6,888 nt of DNA from Bacteroidota bacterium. GTDB lineage: Bacteria; Bacteroidota; Bacteroidia; Bacteroidales; JADFUO01. This document shows, one piece after another, positions 1 through 6,567 of this stretch. How positions within the stretch are numbered: position 1 is the first letter of the stretch; every line of letters begins with the position of its first letter. A program made the position numbers and the translations under genes. The DNA is taken from NCBI GenBank assembly GCA_015222115.1, contig JADFUO010000390.1:1-6888 (forward strand), read 5' to 3'. The notes beneath the pieces are model-generated. The model saw only the letters and a list, made by a program, of their open reading frames with translations, was not told the DNA's origin and did no database searches.

Positions 1-3
1 AAA

Positions 4-77
4 AGTGAAGCGAAGCAAGCGACACGAAGTCCATACGGATTCACTTCGTTTCATTAGCCCGCATGGGCCCGTATGGG
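4..77. repeat. Structured GC-rich segment with competing inverted repeats upstream of rpsJ
   Basis: Positions 1-80 contain 40 G/C in 80 bases, whereas 81-121 contain 5 in 41, so this is a sharply bounded compositional island. Four pairings can be read. Stem A pairs 4-15 with 44-55 (12 pairs, two of them G-T). Stem B pairs 24-30 with 43-49 (7 perfect pairs). Stem C pairs 31-38 (CCATACGG) with 69-76 (CCGTATGG). Stem D pairs 57-60 (GCCC) with 65-68 (GGGC). A and B share the 3' arm and exclude each other, and C and D are also incompatible. No T-run follows on the plus strand, so it is not a standard terminator for an upstream gene. I found no convincing protein in it. It could be an mRNA leader structure, an intergenic repeat, or a minus-strand terminator, since stem A is followed by TTTT on that strand at the window edge. 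The structure is seen; the role is inference. Confidence 0.5.
58..77. repeat. Tandem pair of near-identical decamers
   Basis: CCCGCATGGG (58-67) is followed directly by CCCGTATGGG (68-77), two 10-base units differing at one position. The junction forms GGGCCC. The second unit contains the CCGTATGG that is complementary to 31-38. This supports the view that the segment before rpsJ is a repeat element rather than ordinary spacer. The function is unknown. Confidence 0.55.
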
Positions 78-121
78 ATAAAAATACAGAAATTGTTTTT
101 CATTAATAAAAATAAAATAAC

Positions 122-427
122 GTGAGTCAAAAAATTAGAATAAAGTTAAAATCATACGATCATAATTTGGTAGATAAATCTGCCGAAAAAATCGTAAAAA
201 CTGTAAAATCAACGGGTGCGGTTGTTAACGGACCAATACCATTACCAACTAATAAAAAAATATATACAGTTTTAAGAGCGACTTTTGTTAATAAAAAATC
301 AAGAGAGCAATTTCAACTATGTTCTTATAAAAGACTTTTAGATATTTACAGTACAACTACTAAAACAATTGATGCATTAATGAAACTGGAATTACCCAGT
401 GGAGTAGAAGTAGAGATTAAAGTTTAG
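122..427 (+). CDS. rpsJ: 30S ribosomal protein S10 (uS10, NusE)
   Basis: S10 is a component of the 30S head and, as NusE, is also known to join transcription antitermination and to link NusG to the ribosome. The 101-residue protein is full length for the family. It begins [14 protein letters not shown], carries the GPIPLPT segment at residues 37-43, and ends [18 protein letters not shown]. The loop [13 protein letters not shown] (52-64) has ATF where proteobacteria have SPH, a change typical of Bacteroidota. The start is GTG. In-frame stops lie at 104-106, 107-109 and 113-115, and only AAT and AAC separate the last of these from the GTG, so no upstream start is possible. There is no Shine-Dalgarno sequence. 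It is the first gene of the S10 block, and rplC follows after 25 bases. Identification is very secure; the GTG start in a gene expected to be highly expressed is mildly unusual. Confidence 0.97.
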   Translation: MSQKIRIKLKSYDHNLVDKSAEKIVKTVKSTGAVVNGPIPLPTNKKIYTVLRATFVNKKSREQFQLCSYKRLLDIYSTTTKTIDALMKLELPSGVEVEIKV

Positions 428-451
428 TTATATATATAAAATTATATATAA
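428..451 (+). repeat. A/T-only inverted repeat before rplC
   Basis: TTATATATA (428-436) and TATATATAA (443-451) are perfect 9-base inverted repeats around a six-base loop. They fill almost the whole rpsJ-rplC gap and end one base before the rplC ATG. The stem contains only A-T pairs, so any RNA hairpin would be weak. It may be a chance product of A+T-rich spacer DNA. Confidence 0.45.
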
Positions 452-452
452 A

Positions 453-1082
453 ATGTCAGGATTAATTGGAAAAAAAATAGGAATGACCAGCATTTTCAGC
501 GAAGATGGTAAAAATTTGCCATGTACCGTTATTGAAGCTGGGCCATGTGTTGTAACACAGGTGCGAACAAAAGCCAATGATGGATATGATGCGATTCAGT
601 TAGCTTATAAAGATAAAAGCGAAAAACATGTTTCAAAAGCATTAAAAGGACATTTTGCCAAAGCAGGAGTTTCGCCAAAAAAAATTGTTAGGGAATTCAC
701 CAGATTTGAAGCAGGTCACCAAAAGAAATTTGGTGATGTTTTAACTGTGGATATATTTGTTGAGGGTGAATTTATTGATGTTGTCGGAACTTCAAAAGGA
801 AAAGGCTTCCAGGGAGTTGTGAAACGGTATAATTTCAAAGGTGTGGGTGATGCCACGCACGGTCAGCATAACAGATTGAGAGCGCCGGGTTCGATAGGAG
901 CATCATCTTATCCTTCACGGGTTTTTAAGGGTATGCGAATGGCCGGCAGAACCGGCGGTAATCGTGTAAAAATGATAAACCTGAAGGTATTGAAAATTAT
1001 TCCTGAGAAAAATTTGATAATTGTTAAGGGTGCAGTGCCCGGTCCAAAAAATTCATATTTAATTATTGAAAGATGGAGTTAG
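453..1082 (+). CDS. rplC: 50S ribosomal protein L3 (uL3)
   Basis: L3 is an early 23S rRNA-binding protein whose long central loop reaches towards the peptidyl transferase centre. The 209-residue product matches the usual bacterial length. Visible family blocks are [13 protein letters not shown] (3-15), [14 protein letters not shown] (112-125), DATHGQHN (133-140), PGSIG (145-149) and [15 protein letters not shown] (158-172), then [11 protein letters not shown] near the end. The residue aligned with E. coli Gln150, the PrmB methylation site, is Ser152 here (GSIGASSYP). The ATG start gives the canonical MSGLIGKK N-terminus and has no Shine-Dalgarno sequence. A run of eight A residues lies at 470-477 within the KK codons. 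The gene overlaps rplD by 10 bases, the only sizeable overlap in the window, which suggests translational coupling between L3 and L4. Confidence 0.98.
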   Translation: MSGLIGKKIGMTSIFSEDGKNLPCTVIEAGPCVVTQVRTKANDGYDAIQLAYKDKSEKHVSKALKGHFAKAGVSPKKIVREFTRFEAGHQKKFGDVLTVDIFVEGEFIDVVGTSKGKGFQGVVKRYNFKGVGDATHGQHNRLRAPGSIGASSYPSRVFKGMRMAGRTGGNRVKMINLKVLKIIPEKNLIIVKGAVPGPKNSYLIIERWS

Positions 1083-1699
1083 CAGTATATAAAATTACCG
1101 GAGACAAAACTACGAAAAAAGTAGAATTAAGCGATTCGATTTTTGCTATTGAACCGAATGATAATGCCATTTATATGGATGTAAAACAATTTATGGCAAA
1201 TAACAGACAAGGTACGCATAGTACAAAAGAAAGAAATGCTGTAGCCGGAAGCAGAAGAAAAATCAAAAGGCAAAAAGGAACGGGAACTGCCCGTGCCGGT
1301 GATATTAAGTCACCAATATTCAGAGGAGGAGGCAGGGCTTTTGGTCCTCATCCGAGAGATTACAACTTTAAGCTTAATAAAAAACTAAAAAAAATAGCCC
1401 GTAAATCTGCTTTAACTTATAAAGCAAAAGATAATAATATTTTCATTCTTGAAGATTTTGATTTTGATTCACCTAAAACTAAAAATTATATTGAGTTTTT
1501 AAATAACTTTAATCTTGCAGACTCAAAAACATTATTAATTCTTACGGAAACAAAAGAAAACATATACTTATCATCACGGAACATAAAAAAAACTAAAATT
1601 ACAAAAGCATCAAGTATAAATACTTATGACATATTAAATGCAAACAGCCTATTGATTCCTGAAAGTTCTTTAAAAGAAATTGAGGAATTATTCGCATAA
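1073..1699 (+). CDS. rplD: 50S ribosomal protein L4 (uL4)
   Basis: L4 binds 23S rRNA and sends a long loop to the narrow part of the peptide exit tunnel. The protein is 208 residues, close to the family length. The loop segment [11 protein letters not shown] (66-76), followed by [20 protein letters not shown], is diagnostic. Lys68 is the equivalent of E. coli Lys63, a known macrolide-resistance position, and is unmutated. The C-terminal half is lysine- and asparagine-rich and less conserved, but keeps the typical APKTK-like SPKTKN (133-138), LLILT, SSRNI and a terminal EELFA. The start MELAVYK lies inside the last codons of rplC, and GAAAG just before the ATG is at best a feeble ribosome site. 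In E. coli, L4 represses this operon through its leader. The leader here does not resemble that one, so I infer no such control. Confidence 0.97.
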   Translation: MELAVYKITGDKTTKKVELSDSIFAIEPNDNAIYMDVKQFMANNRQGTHSTKERNAVAGSRRKIKRQKGTGTARAGDIKSPIFRGGGRAFGPHPRDYNFKLNKKLKKIARKSALTYKAKDNNIFILEDFDFDSPKTKNYIEFLNNFNLADSKTLLILTETKENIYLSSRNIKKTKITKASSINTYDILNANSLLIPESSLKEIEELFA

Positions 1700-1725
1700 T
1701 AATATAAATAATAAATTTTAAAACA

Positions 1726-2016
1726 ATGGGTATTATAATAAAGCCGGTGATAACAGAAAAAATGACAAGTTTGGGCGAGAAATTAAACAGATATGGTTTT
1801 ATTGTTCAAAAAACCGCAAATAAACTTCAAATCAAAGAAGCAGTAGAAGAAACTTACGGAGTTGAAGTTGAATCTGTGAACACAATGAATTATTCAGGCA
1901 AAACCAAATCGCGTTTTACAAAAGCCGGACTTATTACCGGAAAATCCAGATCATATAAAAAAGCTATAGTTACATTAGCTGAAGGTGAAACAATTGATTT
2001 TTACAGCAATATTTAA
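1726..2016 (+). CDS. rplW: 50S ribosomal protein L23 (uL23)
   Basis: L23 sits at the rim of the exit tunnel and is the known docking site for trigger factor and the signal recognition particle. The 96-residue product has the family layout: IKPVITEKMT (5-14), KLQIKEAVEETYGVEVESVNT (33-53), then the basic loop and KKAIVTLAEGETIDFY (78-93). Glu11 in the VITEK motif aligns with E. coli Glu18, the trigger-factor contact. The MGIIIKP start is the form usual in Bacteroidota and lacks the longer N-terminus of the E. coli protein. It lies 26 bases after rplD and 4 bases before rplB. Its start is preceded only by A/T-rich sequence, without a Shine-Dalgarno motif. Confidence 0.96.
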   Translation: MGIIIKPVITEKMTSLGEKLNRYGFIVQKTANKLQIKEAVEETYGVEVESVNTMNYSGKTKSRFTKAGLITGKSRSYKKAIVTLAEGETIDFYSNI

Positions 2017-2020
2017 ATAG

Positions 2021-2845
2021 ATGGCTTTAAAGAAATACAAACCGACAACACCCAGTCAACGCTTTAAAATAATAAGCGCATTTGACGATATTACAACTAC
2101 GAAACCGGAGAAATCATTATTAGCTCCGAAGAAAAAATCAGGTGGAAGGAATAGTGAAGGAAAAATGACCATGAGATACATGGGTGGTGGTCATAAACAA
2201 AAGTACAGGATAGTTGATTTTAAAAGAGAGAAAGAAGGTGTTCCTGCGATAGTAAAAACAATTGAATATGATCCGAACAGAACATCGCGGATAGCATTAG
2301 TGTTTTATGCTGATGGGGAAAAAAGATATATCATTGCTCCTCACGGATTAGAAGTTGGACAGCAGATAGTATCAGGTAAAGGAATTTCTCCTGATATTGG
2401 AAACACAATGTATTTAAGCGAAATCCCGTTCGGAACGATTATTCATAATATTGAACTCAAACCCGGAGGAGGGGCTAAGATAGCAAGAAGTGCAGGATCA
2501 CACGCACAATTGATGTCAAGGGATGGAAAATTTGCAATTATAAAACTGCCTTCAGGCGAAACAAGAATGGTTCTTCAAACTTGTAAAGCTACTGTTGGTA
2601 TGGTGTCAAATTTAGACCATAGTCTTGAGCGCTCTGGGAAAGCCGGAAGAAGCAGATGGCTTGGAAGACGACCGAGAACAAGAGGTGTGGCAATGAACCC
2701 TGTTGATCATCCAATGGGTGGTGGCGAAGGCAAAGCATCTGGCGGTCACCCGCGTTCAAGAAAAGGAATACCCGCTAAAGGATTTAAAACAAGATCAAAG
2801 AAAAAGTATTCAGATAAATATATTATTGAAAAAAGAAAGAAATAA
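2021..2845 (+). CDS. rplB: 50S ribosomal protein L2 (uL2)
   Basis: L2 is among the most conserved 23S rRNA-binding proteins and is needed for subunit association and a functional peptidyl transferase centre. The 274-residue protein is full length. N-terminal blocks are SGGRN (40-44), [15 protein letters not shown] (55-69) and [12 protein letters not shown] (83-94). The C-terminal domain has [14 protein letters not shown] (147-160), [27 protein letters not shown] (212-238) and a basic tail. His230 matches the functionally important His229 of E. coli (numbered without Met). The second histidine of DHPHGGG is Met232 here, as in other Bacteroidota. It starts 4 bases after rplW at ATG, so ribosomes may re-initiate. 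The C-terminus IIEKRKK fits the family. Confidence 0.98.
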   Translation: MALKKYKPTTPSQRFKIISAFDDITTTKPEKSLLAPKKKSGGRNSEGKMTMRYMGGGHKQKYRIVDFKREKEGVPAIVKTIEYDPNRTSRIALVFYADGEKRYIIAPHGLEVGQQIVSGKGISPDIGNTMYLSEIPFGTIIHNIELKPGGGAKIARSAGSHAQLMSRDGKFAIIKLPSGETRMVLQTCKATVGMVSNLDHSLERSGKAGRSRWLGRRPRTRGVAMNPVDHPMGGGEGKASGGHPRSRKGIPAKGFKTRSKKKYSDKYIIEKRKK

Positions 2846-2866
2846 TTTAAATTAAAATTTGTTAAT

Positions 2867-3148
2867 ATGAGTCGTTCTCTAAAAAAAGGCCCTTTTATAA
2901 ATTATAAACTTGAGAAAAAAGTTCTTGAAATCGGTGGAAGTAAAAAGAAAACCGTTATTAAAACATGGTCAAGAGCATCAATGATTTCTCCTGATTTTGT
3001 TGGACAAACTATCGCCGTTCATAATGGAAACAAATTTATACCTGTTTATATAACCGAGAATATGGTTGGTCATAAATTAGGCGAGTTTGCTCCTACAAGG
3101 ATATTCAGAGGTCATGCAGGGAGAAAAAAGGATAAAGGTAGAAAATAA
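2867..3148 (+). CDS. rpsS: 30S ribosomal protein S19 (uS19)
   Basis: S19 forms a complex with S13 in the 30S head and contacts the 50S subunit and the A-site tRNA region. The 93-residue product matches the usual length. It begins [10 protein letters not shown] and contains KTWSRASMI (32-40), [28 protein letters not shown] (51-78, the most conserved block) and the basic tail [12 protein letters not shown]. The ATG follows rplB by 21 A/T-rich bases with no Shine-Dalgarno sequence. Nothing is unusual in the protein. Confidence 0.98.
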   Translation: MSRSLKKGPFINYKLEKKVLEIGGSKKKTVIKTWSRASMISPDFVGQTIAVHNGNKFIPVYITENMVGHKLGEFAPTRIFRGHAGRKKDKGRK

Positions 3149-3172
3149 TTTTAATTTTTAAAATTTTAAGAA

Positions 3173-3610
3173 ATGGGAGCAAGAAAACATATAAGAGCAG
3201 AACAATTAAATGAAGCAAAGAAAAATAATTACTTTGCCAGACTGAATAATTGTCCTACTTCACCCAGAAAAATGAGATTAGTTGCTGATTTGATCAGAGG
3301 GATGAATGTTGAAGCAGCATTACATATATTAAAAAAATTGTCTAAAGAATCTTCAAACAGGTTGCACAAACTTCTGATTTCGGCAATAGCAAACTGGCAG
3401 ACTAAAAACGAGGGTGTTAGAATTGAGGATAGCAACTTATATATTAAGGAAATATCTGTTGACAGTGCAAGGCAGTTGAAAAGGATCAGGCCTGCACCCC
3501 AGGGACGTGCCCACAGAATTAGAAAACGTTCTAATCACGTTACTATAATTCTTGATAGCAGAACCAGGGTAATTAATGAAGAAAATAATTTAAAAGAAAT
3601 AAAAAAATAA
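3173..3610 (+). CDS. rplV: 50S ribosomal protein L22 (uL22)
   Basis: L22 binds several 23S rRNA domains, and its beta-hairpin lines the exit tunnel opposite L4. The product has 145 residues against 110 in E. coli. The core runs from about residue 20: [14 protein letters not shown] (30-43), [13 protein letters not shown] (67-79), then the tunnel hairpin [28 protein letters not shown] (100-127). The first 19 residues ([19 protein letters not shown]) are a basic extension of the kind found in Bacteroidota, and a short charged tail follows the core. The MGARK start is conserved in relatives I recall, which supports this ATG. Gaps are 24 bases to rpsS and 14 to rpsC. The tunnel-loop sequence shows no insertion or deletion that would hint at macrolide resistance. 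Confidence 0.97.
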   Translation: MGARKHIRAEQLNEAKKNNYFARLNNCPTSPRKMRLVADLIRGMNVEAALHILKKLSKESSNRLHKLLISAIANWQTKNEGVRIEDSNLYIKEISVDSARQLKRIRPAPQGRAHRIRKRSNHVTIILDSRTRVINEENNLKEIKK

Positions 3611-3624
3611 TTAATAATAACTTA

Positions 3625-4335
3625 ATGGGACAAAAAACAAATCCAATAGGCTTAAGATTGGGAATCATAAAAGGATGGGATTCTAATTGGTACGGCGGTA
3701 AAAATTTTGCACCTAAACTTATTGAAGACGATAAAATAAGAAAATACCTCCATGCCCGTTTGGCAAAGGCAGGTATTTCAAAAATTATCATTGAACGTAC
3801 ACTTAAACTTGTTACTGTTAACATTTTTACTGCTCGTCCCGGAATAATAATCGGAAAAGGCGGACAGGAAGTTGATAGATTAAAAGAGGAGTTGAAAAAG
3901 GTAACAAAAAAAGAAATTCAAATAAATATTTCTGAGATTAAGCGACCTGAATTAGATGCAGTAATTGTTGCAAATACTATTGCAAGACAAATTGAAGGAA
4001 GAATTTCATACCGCAGGGCAATAAAAACTGCCATAGCTTCAACAATGAGAATAGGAGCAGAAGGAATCAAGGTTTTGATTTCGGGCAGGTTAGGAGGAGC
4101 AGAAATGGCACGTAGCGAAATGTATAAAGAAGGAAGAACACCACTTCATACTTTAAGAGCTGACATTGATTATACCCTTACTGAAGCTCATACGACTTAT
4201 GGAAGGATTGGAATAAAAGTGTGGATTTGTAAAGGCGAAATATACGGAAAACCCGAATTGGTACCAACTATTGGTATCGGCTCAAAATCAAAACAAGCAG
4301 GGCCAAGGGGCAAAGCACCTCGTAAAAGAAGATAA
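3625..4335 (+). CDS. rpsC: 30S ribosomal protein S3 (uS3)
   Basis: S3 lies at the mRNA entry channel and, with S4 and S5, is known to unwind mRNA structure. The 236-residue protein is full length. It begins [13 protein letters not shown], has a KH domain with the GKGG signature at 77-80 ([13 protein letters not shown]), and a C-terminal domain with YRRAIKTA (129-136), [13 protein letters not shown] (153-165), [10 protein letters not shown] (174-183) and [14 protein letters not shown] (188-201). Arg130, Arg131 and Lys134 match the E. coli residues implicated in helicase activity. The C-terminus is a short basic tail ending PRKRR. The next gene, rplP, follows 29 bases later. Confidence 0.98.
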   Translation: MGQKTNPIGLRLGIIKGWDSNWYGGKNFAPKLIEDDKIRKYLHARLAKAGISKIIIERTLKLVTVNIFTARPGIIIGKGGQEVDRLKEELKKVTKKEIQINISEIKRPELDAVIVANTIARQIEGRISYRRAIKTAIASTMRIGAEGIKVLISGRLGGAEMARSEMYKEGRTPLHTLRADIDYTLTEAHTTYGRIGIKVWICKGEIYGKPELVPTIGIGSKSKQAGPRGKAPRKRR

Positions 4336-4364
4336 AAAAACATTAATATTTTAAAATAGTAATA

Positions 4365-4793
4365 ATGTTACAGCCAAAGAAAACAAAATACAGAAAAATG
4401 CAAAAAGGCAAAATGAAGGGTAATTCTCAAAGAGGGAATCAACTTGCATTTGGGTCGTTTGGCATTAAAGCATTAGAAGAAACATGGATAACCGGAAGGC
4501 AAATTGAAGCAGCACGTCAGGCGGTTACACGTTATATGAAACGTGAAGGACAGATATGGATAAGAATATTTCCTGACAAACCTATCACTAAAAAACCTGC
4601 TGAGGTTCGTATGGGTAAAGGTAAGGGTGCTCCCGAATATTTTGTCGCAAGGGTTACTCCCGGAAGAATTTTGTTTGAAGCCGAAGGCGTTCCTCTTAAA
4701 ATAGCTAAAGAAGCATTAAGATTAGCTGCACAAAAGCTTCCAATAACTACAAAATTTGTCATCAGAAGAGATTATGTTGAATATTCAAAATAA
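4365..4793 (+). CDS. rplP: 50S ribosomal protein L16 (uL16)
   Basis: L16 is a late-assembling 50S protein close to the A-site tRNA and the peptidyl transferase centre. The 142-residue product begins with the classical [15 protein letters not shown] and contains [14 protein letters not shown] (24-37), [16 protein letters not shown] (45-60), [25 protein letters not shown] (64-88) and [15 protein letters not shown] (118-132). Arg82 corresponds to E. coli Arg81, which is hydroxylated by a cupin oxygenase there; whether this organism modifies it cannot be told from here. The final RRDYVEYSK is a little longer than the E. coli C-terminus. rpmC starts 5 bases after the stop, so the two are probably coupled. 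Confidence 0.98.
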   Translation: MLQPKKTKYRKMQKGKMKGNSQRGNQLAFGSFGIKALEETWITGRQIEAARQAVTRYMKREGQIWIRIFPDKPITKKPAEVRMGKGKGAPEYFVARVTPGRILFEAEGVPLKIAKEALRLAAQKLPITTKFVIRRDYVEYSK

Positions 4794-4798
4794 TTAAA

Positions 4799-5014
4799 AT
4801 GGAACAAGAAGTAATTATAGAAATGAGTTCTGTTGAACTCGTGGAAAGGTTAGAAGAAGAAAGAACACAACTAACTAAACTCAAACTTAACCATGCAGTT
4901 TCTCCGTTGGAAAATCCGAATAAAATTAAAATATTCAGGAGAATGATTGCAAGAATTGAAACAGAATTAAAAAAACGTAGTATTGAGGAAAATCAAACTG
5001 AAAAAGTTCAGTAA
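4799..5014 (+). CDS. rpmC: 50S ribosomal protein L29 (uL29)
   Basis: L29 is a small helical hairpin protein beside L23 at the tunnel exit. The 71-residue product shows the family pattern: a first helix with SSVELVERLEEERTQLTKLKLNHA (10-33), a turn at SPLENPNKIK (35-44), and a second helix with RRMIARIETELKKR (47-60). The charged tail after residue 60 is variable in the family. It starts 5 bases after rplP and 20 bases before rpsQ. The ATG has only TTAAA before it. The position between L16 and S17 is the canonical one and removes doubt that its short length might cause. Confidence 0.95.
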   Translation: MEQEVIIEMSSVELVERLEEERTQLTKLKLNHAVSPLENPNKIKIFRRMIARIETELKKRSIEENQTEKVQ

Positions 5015-5034
5015 TAAAATAATTTATTAAGAAC

Positions 5035-5289
5035 ATGGAAAGAAATTTAAGAAAAGAAAGAATAGGAATAGTTGTGAGCAACAAGATGAACAAATCAATT
5101 GTTGTTGAGATAGGTAGAAAAGTTAAGCACCCTATATACGGTAAGTTTGTGAAAAAAACATCAAGGTTCACGGCTCATGACGAAAAAGATGACTGTAATA
5201 TTGGCGATACGGTTCGTATTATGGAAACCAGACCATTAAGTAAAAATAAATGCTGGAGATTAGTTGAAATAATTGAAAGAGCTAAATAA
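5035..5289 (+). CDS. rpsQ: 30S ribosomal protein S17 (uS17)
   Basis: S17 is an OB-fold primary binder of the 5' domain of 16S rRNA. The 84-residue protein matches the family length. It has [18 protein letters not shown] (9-26), [19 protein letters not shown] (32-50) and [26 protein letters not shown] (55-80), which together are diagnostic. It is the last gene of the classical S10 block. Only two bases (TT) separate its stop from the ATG of rplN, so the S10 and spc blocks are joined here without room for a terminator or an intergenic promoter. Confidence 0.97.
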   Translation: MERNLRKERIGIVVSNKMNKSIVVEIGRKVKHPIYGKFVKKTSRFTAHDEKDDCNIGDTVRIMETRPLSKNKCWRLVEIIERAK

Positions 5290-5291
5290 TT

Positions 5292-5660
5292 ATGATACAA
5301 CAAGAATCAAGATTAGAAGTAGCTGACAACAGCGGAGCAAAAGAAGTTTTGTGCATCAGAGTTCTTGGCGGAACAAAAAAAAGATATGCATCAATCGGAG
5401 ACCAGATTATTGTTACGGTTAAAAATGCTATGCCTTCCGGAAATATAAAAAAAGGCACAGTATCAAAAGCTGTTGTTGTTAGAACAAAAAAAGAAATAAG
5501 AAGAAGCGATGGTTCATACATTCGTTTTGATGATAATGCAGTTGTTATCTTAAATAATGCCGGCGAAATGATAGGTACCCGTATTTTTGGTCCCGTTGCC
5601 CGTGAATTAAGAGATAAACAATTTATGAAAATAGTTTCATTGGCACCTGAAGTGCTTTAA
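5292..5660 (+). CDS. rplN: 50S ribosomal protein L14 (uL14)
   Basis: L14 lies at the subunit interface, forms bridges with 16S rRNA, and is the binding site of silencing factor RsfS in other bacteria. The 122-residue product is the standard length. It contains [17 protein letters not shown] (11-27), [26 protein letters not shown] (61-86) and [13 protein letters not shown] (95-107). The start [10 protein letters not shown] is almost invariant in the family and fixes the ATG despite the lack of a ribosome-binding motif. It is the first gene of the spc block, and rplX follows after 20 bases. Confidence 0.98.
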   Translation: MIQQESRLEVADNSGAKEVLCIRVLGGTKKRYASIGDQIIVTVKNAMPSGNIKKGTVSKAVVVRTKKEIRRSDGSYIRFDDNAVVILNNAGEMIGTRIFGPVARELRDKQFMKIVSLAPEVL

Positions 5661-5680
5661 TTATAATATTTATACAAATC

Positions 5681-6004
5681 ATGCGAACAAAGTTACATAT
5701 AAAAAAAGGTGACACTGTGATGGTTATTGCCGGAAATTCCAAGGGACAGCAAGGCAGAGTGCTTAAAATTAATGCTTCTGATAATAAAGCAATTGTTGAA
5801 GGAATCAATATGATTTCAAAACATACAAAACCAAATGCCGATAATCCTAAGGGTGGTATCATTAAACGTGAATCGCCTATTCATCTTTCAAACCTGATGG
5901 TGATTGATTCATCAGGAAAACCAACAAGAATTGGAAGAAAATTGGATGAAAAACAAAACAAGTCGATTCGTTATTCTAAAAAAACAGCGGAGGTAGTAAA
6001 GTAA
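5681..6004 (+). CDS. rplX: 50S ribosomal protein L24 (uL24)
   Basis: L24 starts 50S assembly by binding the 5' end region of 23S rRNA. The product of 107 residues is the usual size. A KOW motif is visible at about residues 8-34 ([20 protein letters not shown]), followed by the family blocks [13 protein letters not shown] (39-51), [19 protein letters not shown] (58-76) and PTRIGRK (81-87). Its stop TAA (6002-6004) shares its last A with the ATG of rplE, a TAATG junction typical of translational coupling. The final codons GCG GAG GTA also create a GGAGG upstream of rplE. Confidence 0.97.
   Translation: MRTKLHIKKGDTVMVIAGNSKGQQGRVLKINASDNKAIVEGINMISKHTKPNADNPKGGIIKRESPIHLSNLMVIDSSGKPTRIGRKLDEKQNKSIRYSKKTAEVVK
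5989..5993 (+). promoter_or_regulatory. Shine-Dalgarno-like GGAGG upstream of rplE
   Basis: A perfect GGAGG core lies in the final codons of rplX, with ten bases between it and the rplE ATG at 6004. No other start in the window has such a motif. The spacing is slightly long but usable. It encodes part of Ala-Glu-Val in L24, so it may be accidental. It does not alter the choice of start, which is fixed by the L5 N-terminus. Confidence 0.4.
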
Positions 6005-6561
6005 TGAGCTATTCACCAAGATTAAAAGATAAATATTACGAAGAAATAATACCTGCTTTAGTTAAGCAGTTCGGTTATAAATGCAAAATGCAGGTTCCCA
6101 AGCTTAAAAAGATTTCTTTAAACCAGGGCTTAGGTGCTGCAATAACCGACAAAAAACTGATTGATAGCGGAGTAGAAGAAATGACACTTATATCAGGACA
6201 GAAAGCTGTTCCAACACGGTCAAAAAGAGACGTTTCTAACTTTAAATTAAGAAAAGGTATGCCAATTGGTGTCAGACTTACTCTACGCGGTGAAAAAATG
6301 TATGAATTTTTAGACAGATTGATAGCTGTTTCAATCCCGCGTATCAGGGATTTCAGGGGAATTAATGATAAAGGTTTTGATGGAAAAGGCAATTATACCT
6401 TGGGTATTACCGAACAAATCATTTTTCCTGAAATTAATATTGATAAGGTTAGCAGGATTAATGGCATGGATATTACTTTTGTAACTTCTGCCGATACTGA
6501 TAGAGAAGCAATGGCATTATTAAAAGAATTTGGATTACCATTTAAAAATCAAAAAAAATAA
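6004..6561 (+). CDS. rplE: 50S ribosomal protein L5 (uL5)
   Basis: L5 binds 5S rRNA in the central protuberance and touches P-site tRNA and S13. The 185-residue protein is of family length. Visible blocks are [17 protein letters not shown] (3-19), [13 protein letters not shown] (32-44), [33 protein letters not shown] (64-96), [19 protein letters not shown] (102-120) and [16 protein letters not shown] (129-144). The ATG overlaps the rplX stop by one base, so initiation is probably coupled, perhaps aided by the GGAGG noted just upstream. In E. coli, S8 represses this block by binding near the rplE start; I could not see an equivalent site. rpsN follows 6 bases later. Confidence 0.98.
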   Translation: MSYSPRLKDKYYEEIIPALVKQFGYKCKMQVPKLKKISLNQGLGAAITDKKLIDSGVEEMTLISGQKAVPTRSKRDVSNFKLRKGMPIGVRLTLRGEKMYEFLDRLIAVSIPRIRDFRGINDKGFDGKGNYTLGITEQIIFPEINIDKVSRINGMDITFVTSADTDREAMALLKEFGLPFKNQKK

Positions 6562-6567
6562 TATTCT

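Noticed and set aside
4..55. Stem A as an intrinsic terminator for an upstream plus-strand gene
   Set aside because: No T-run follows the 3' arm on the plus strand; the next bases are AGCCCGC. On the minus strand TTTT follows, but no gene in the window would need it.
1..57. Open plus-strand frame from 1 to a TAG at 55-57, possibly the end of an upstream gene such as fusA
   Set aside because: The 18-residue translation (ending PYGFTSFH) does not resemble the C-terminus of elongation factor G, and the segment looks like repeat or structured DNA. The end of the upstream gene is probably outside the window or at its very edge (TGA at 6-8 in another frame), but this cannot be shown.
91..121. Promoter for rpsJ of the Bacteroidota type (TTTG around -33, TAnnTTTG around -7)
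   Set aside because: TTG occurs at 93-95, but nothing resembling TAnnTTTG follows at suitable spacing, and A/T-rich DNA gives many chance partial matches. The operon promoter may lie upstream of the window.
470..477. Run of eight A residues in rplC as a programmed frameshift site
   Set aside because: The zero frame encodes the conserved GKKIGM motif and continues to a normal L3 end. Similar A-runs occur at other Lys-Lys codons (for example 2881-2887), so this reflects composition.
3573..3824. Minus-strand open frames opposite rplV, rpsC, rplP, rpmC, rpsQ, rplN, rplX and rplE
   Set aside because: All lie wholly or almost wholly antisense to well-identified ribosomal protein genes, resemble no family, and are hydrophobic in the way that complements of lysine-rich genes usually are.
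5992..6017. S8 operator-like hairpin spanning the rplX/rplE junction
   Set aside because: Only a three-pair GGT/ACC match with poor inner pairing can be formed. It lacks the core expected from the S8 site in 16S rRNA helix 21.
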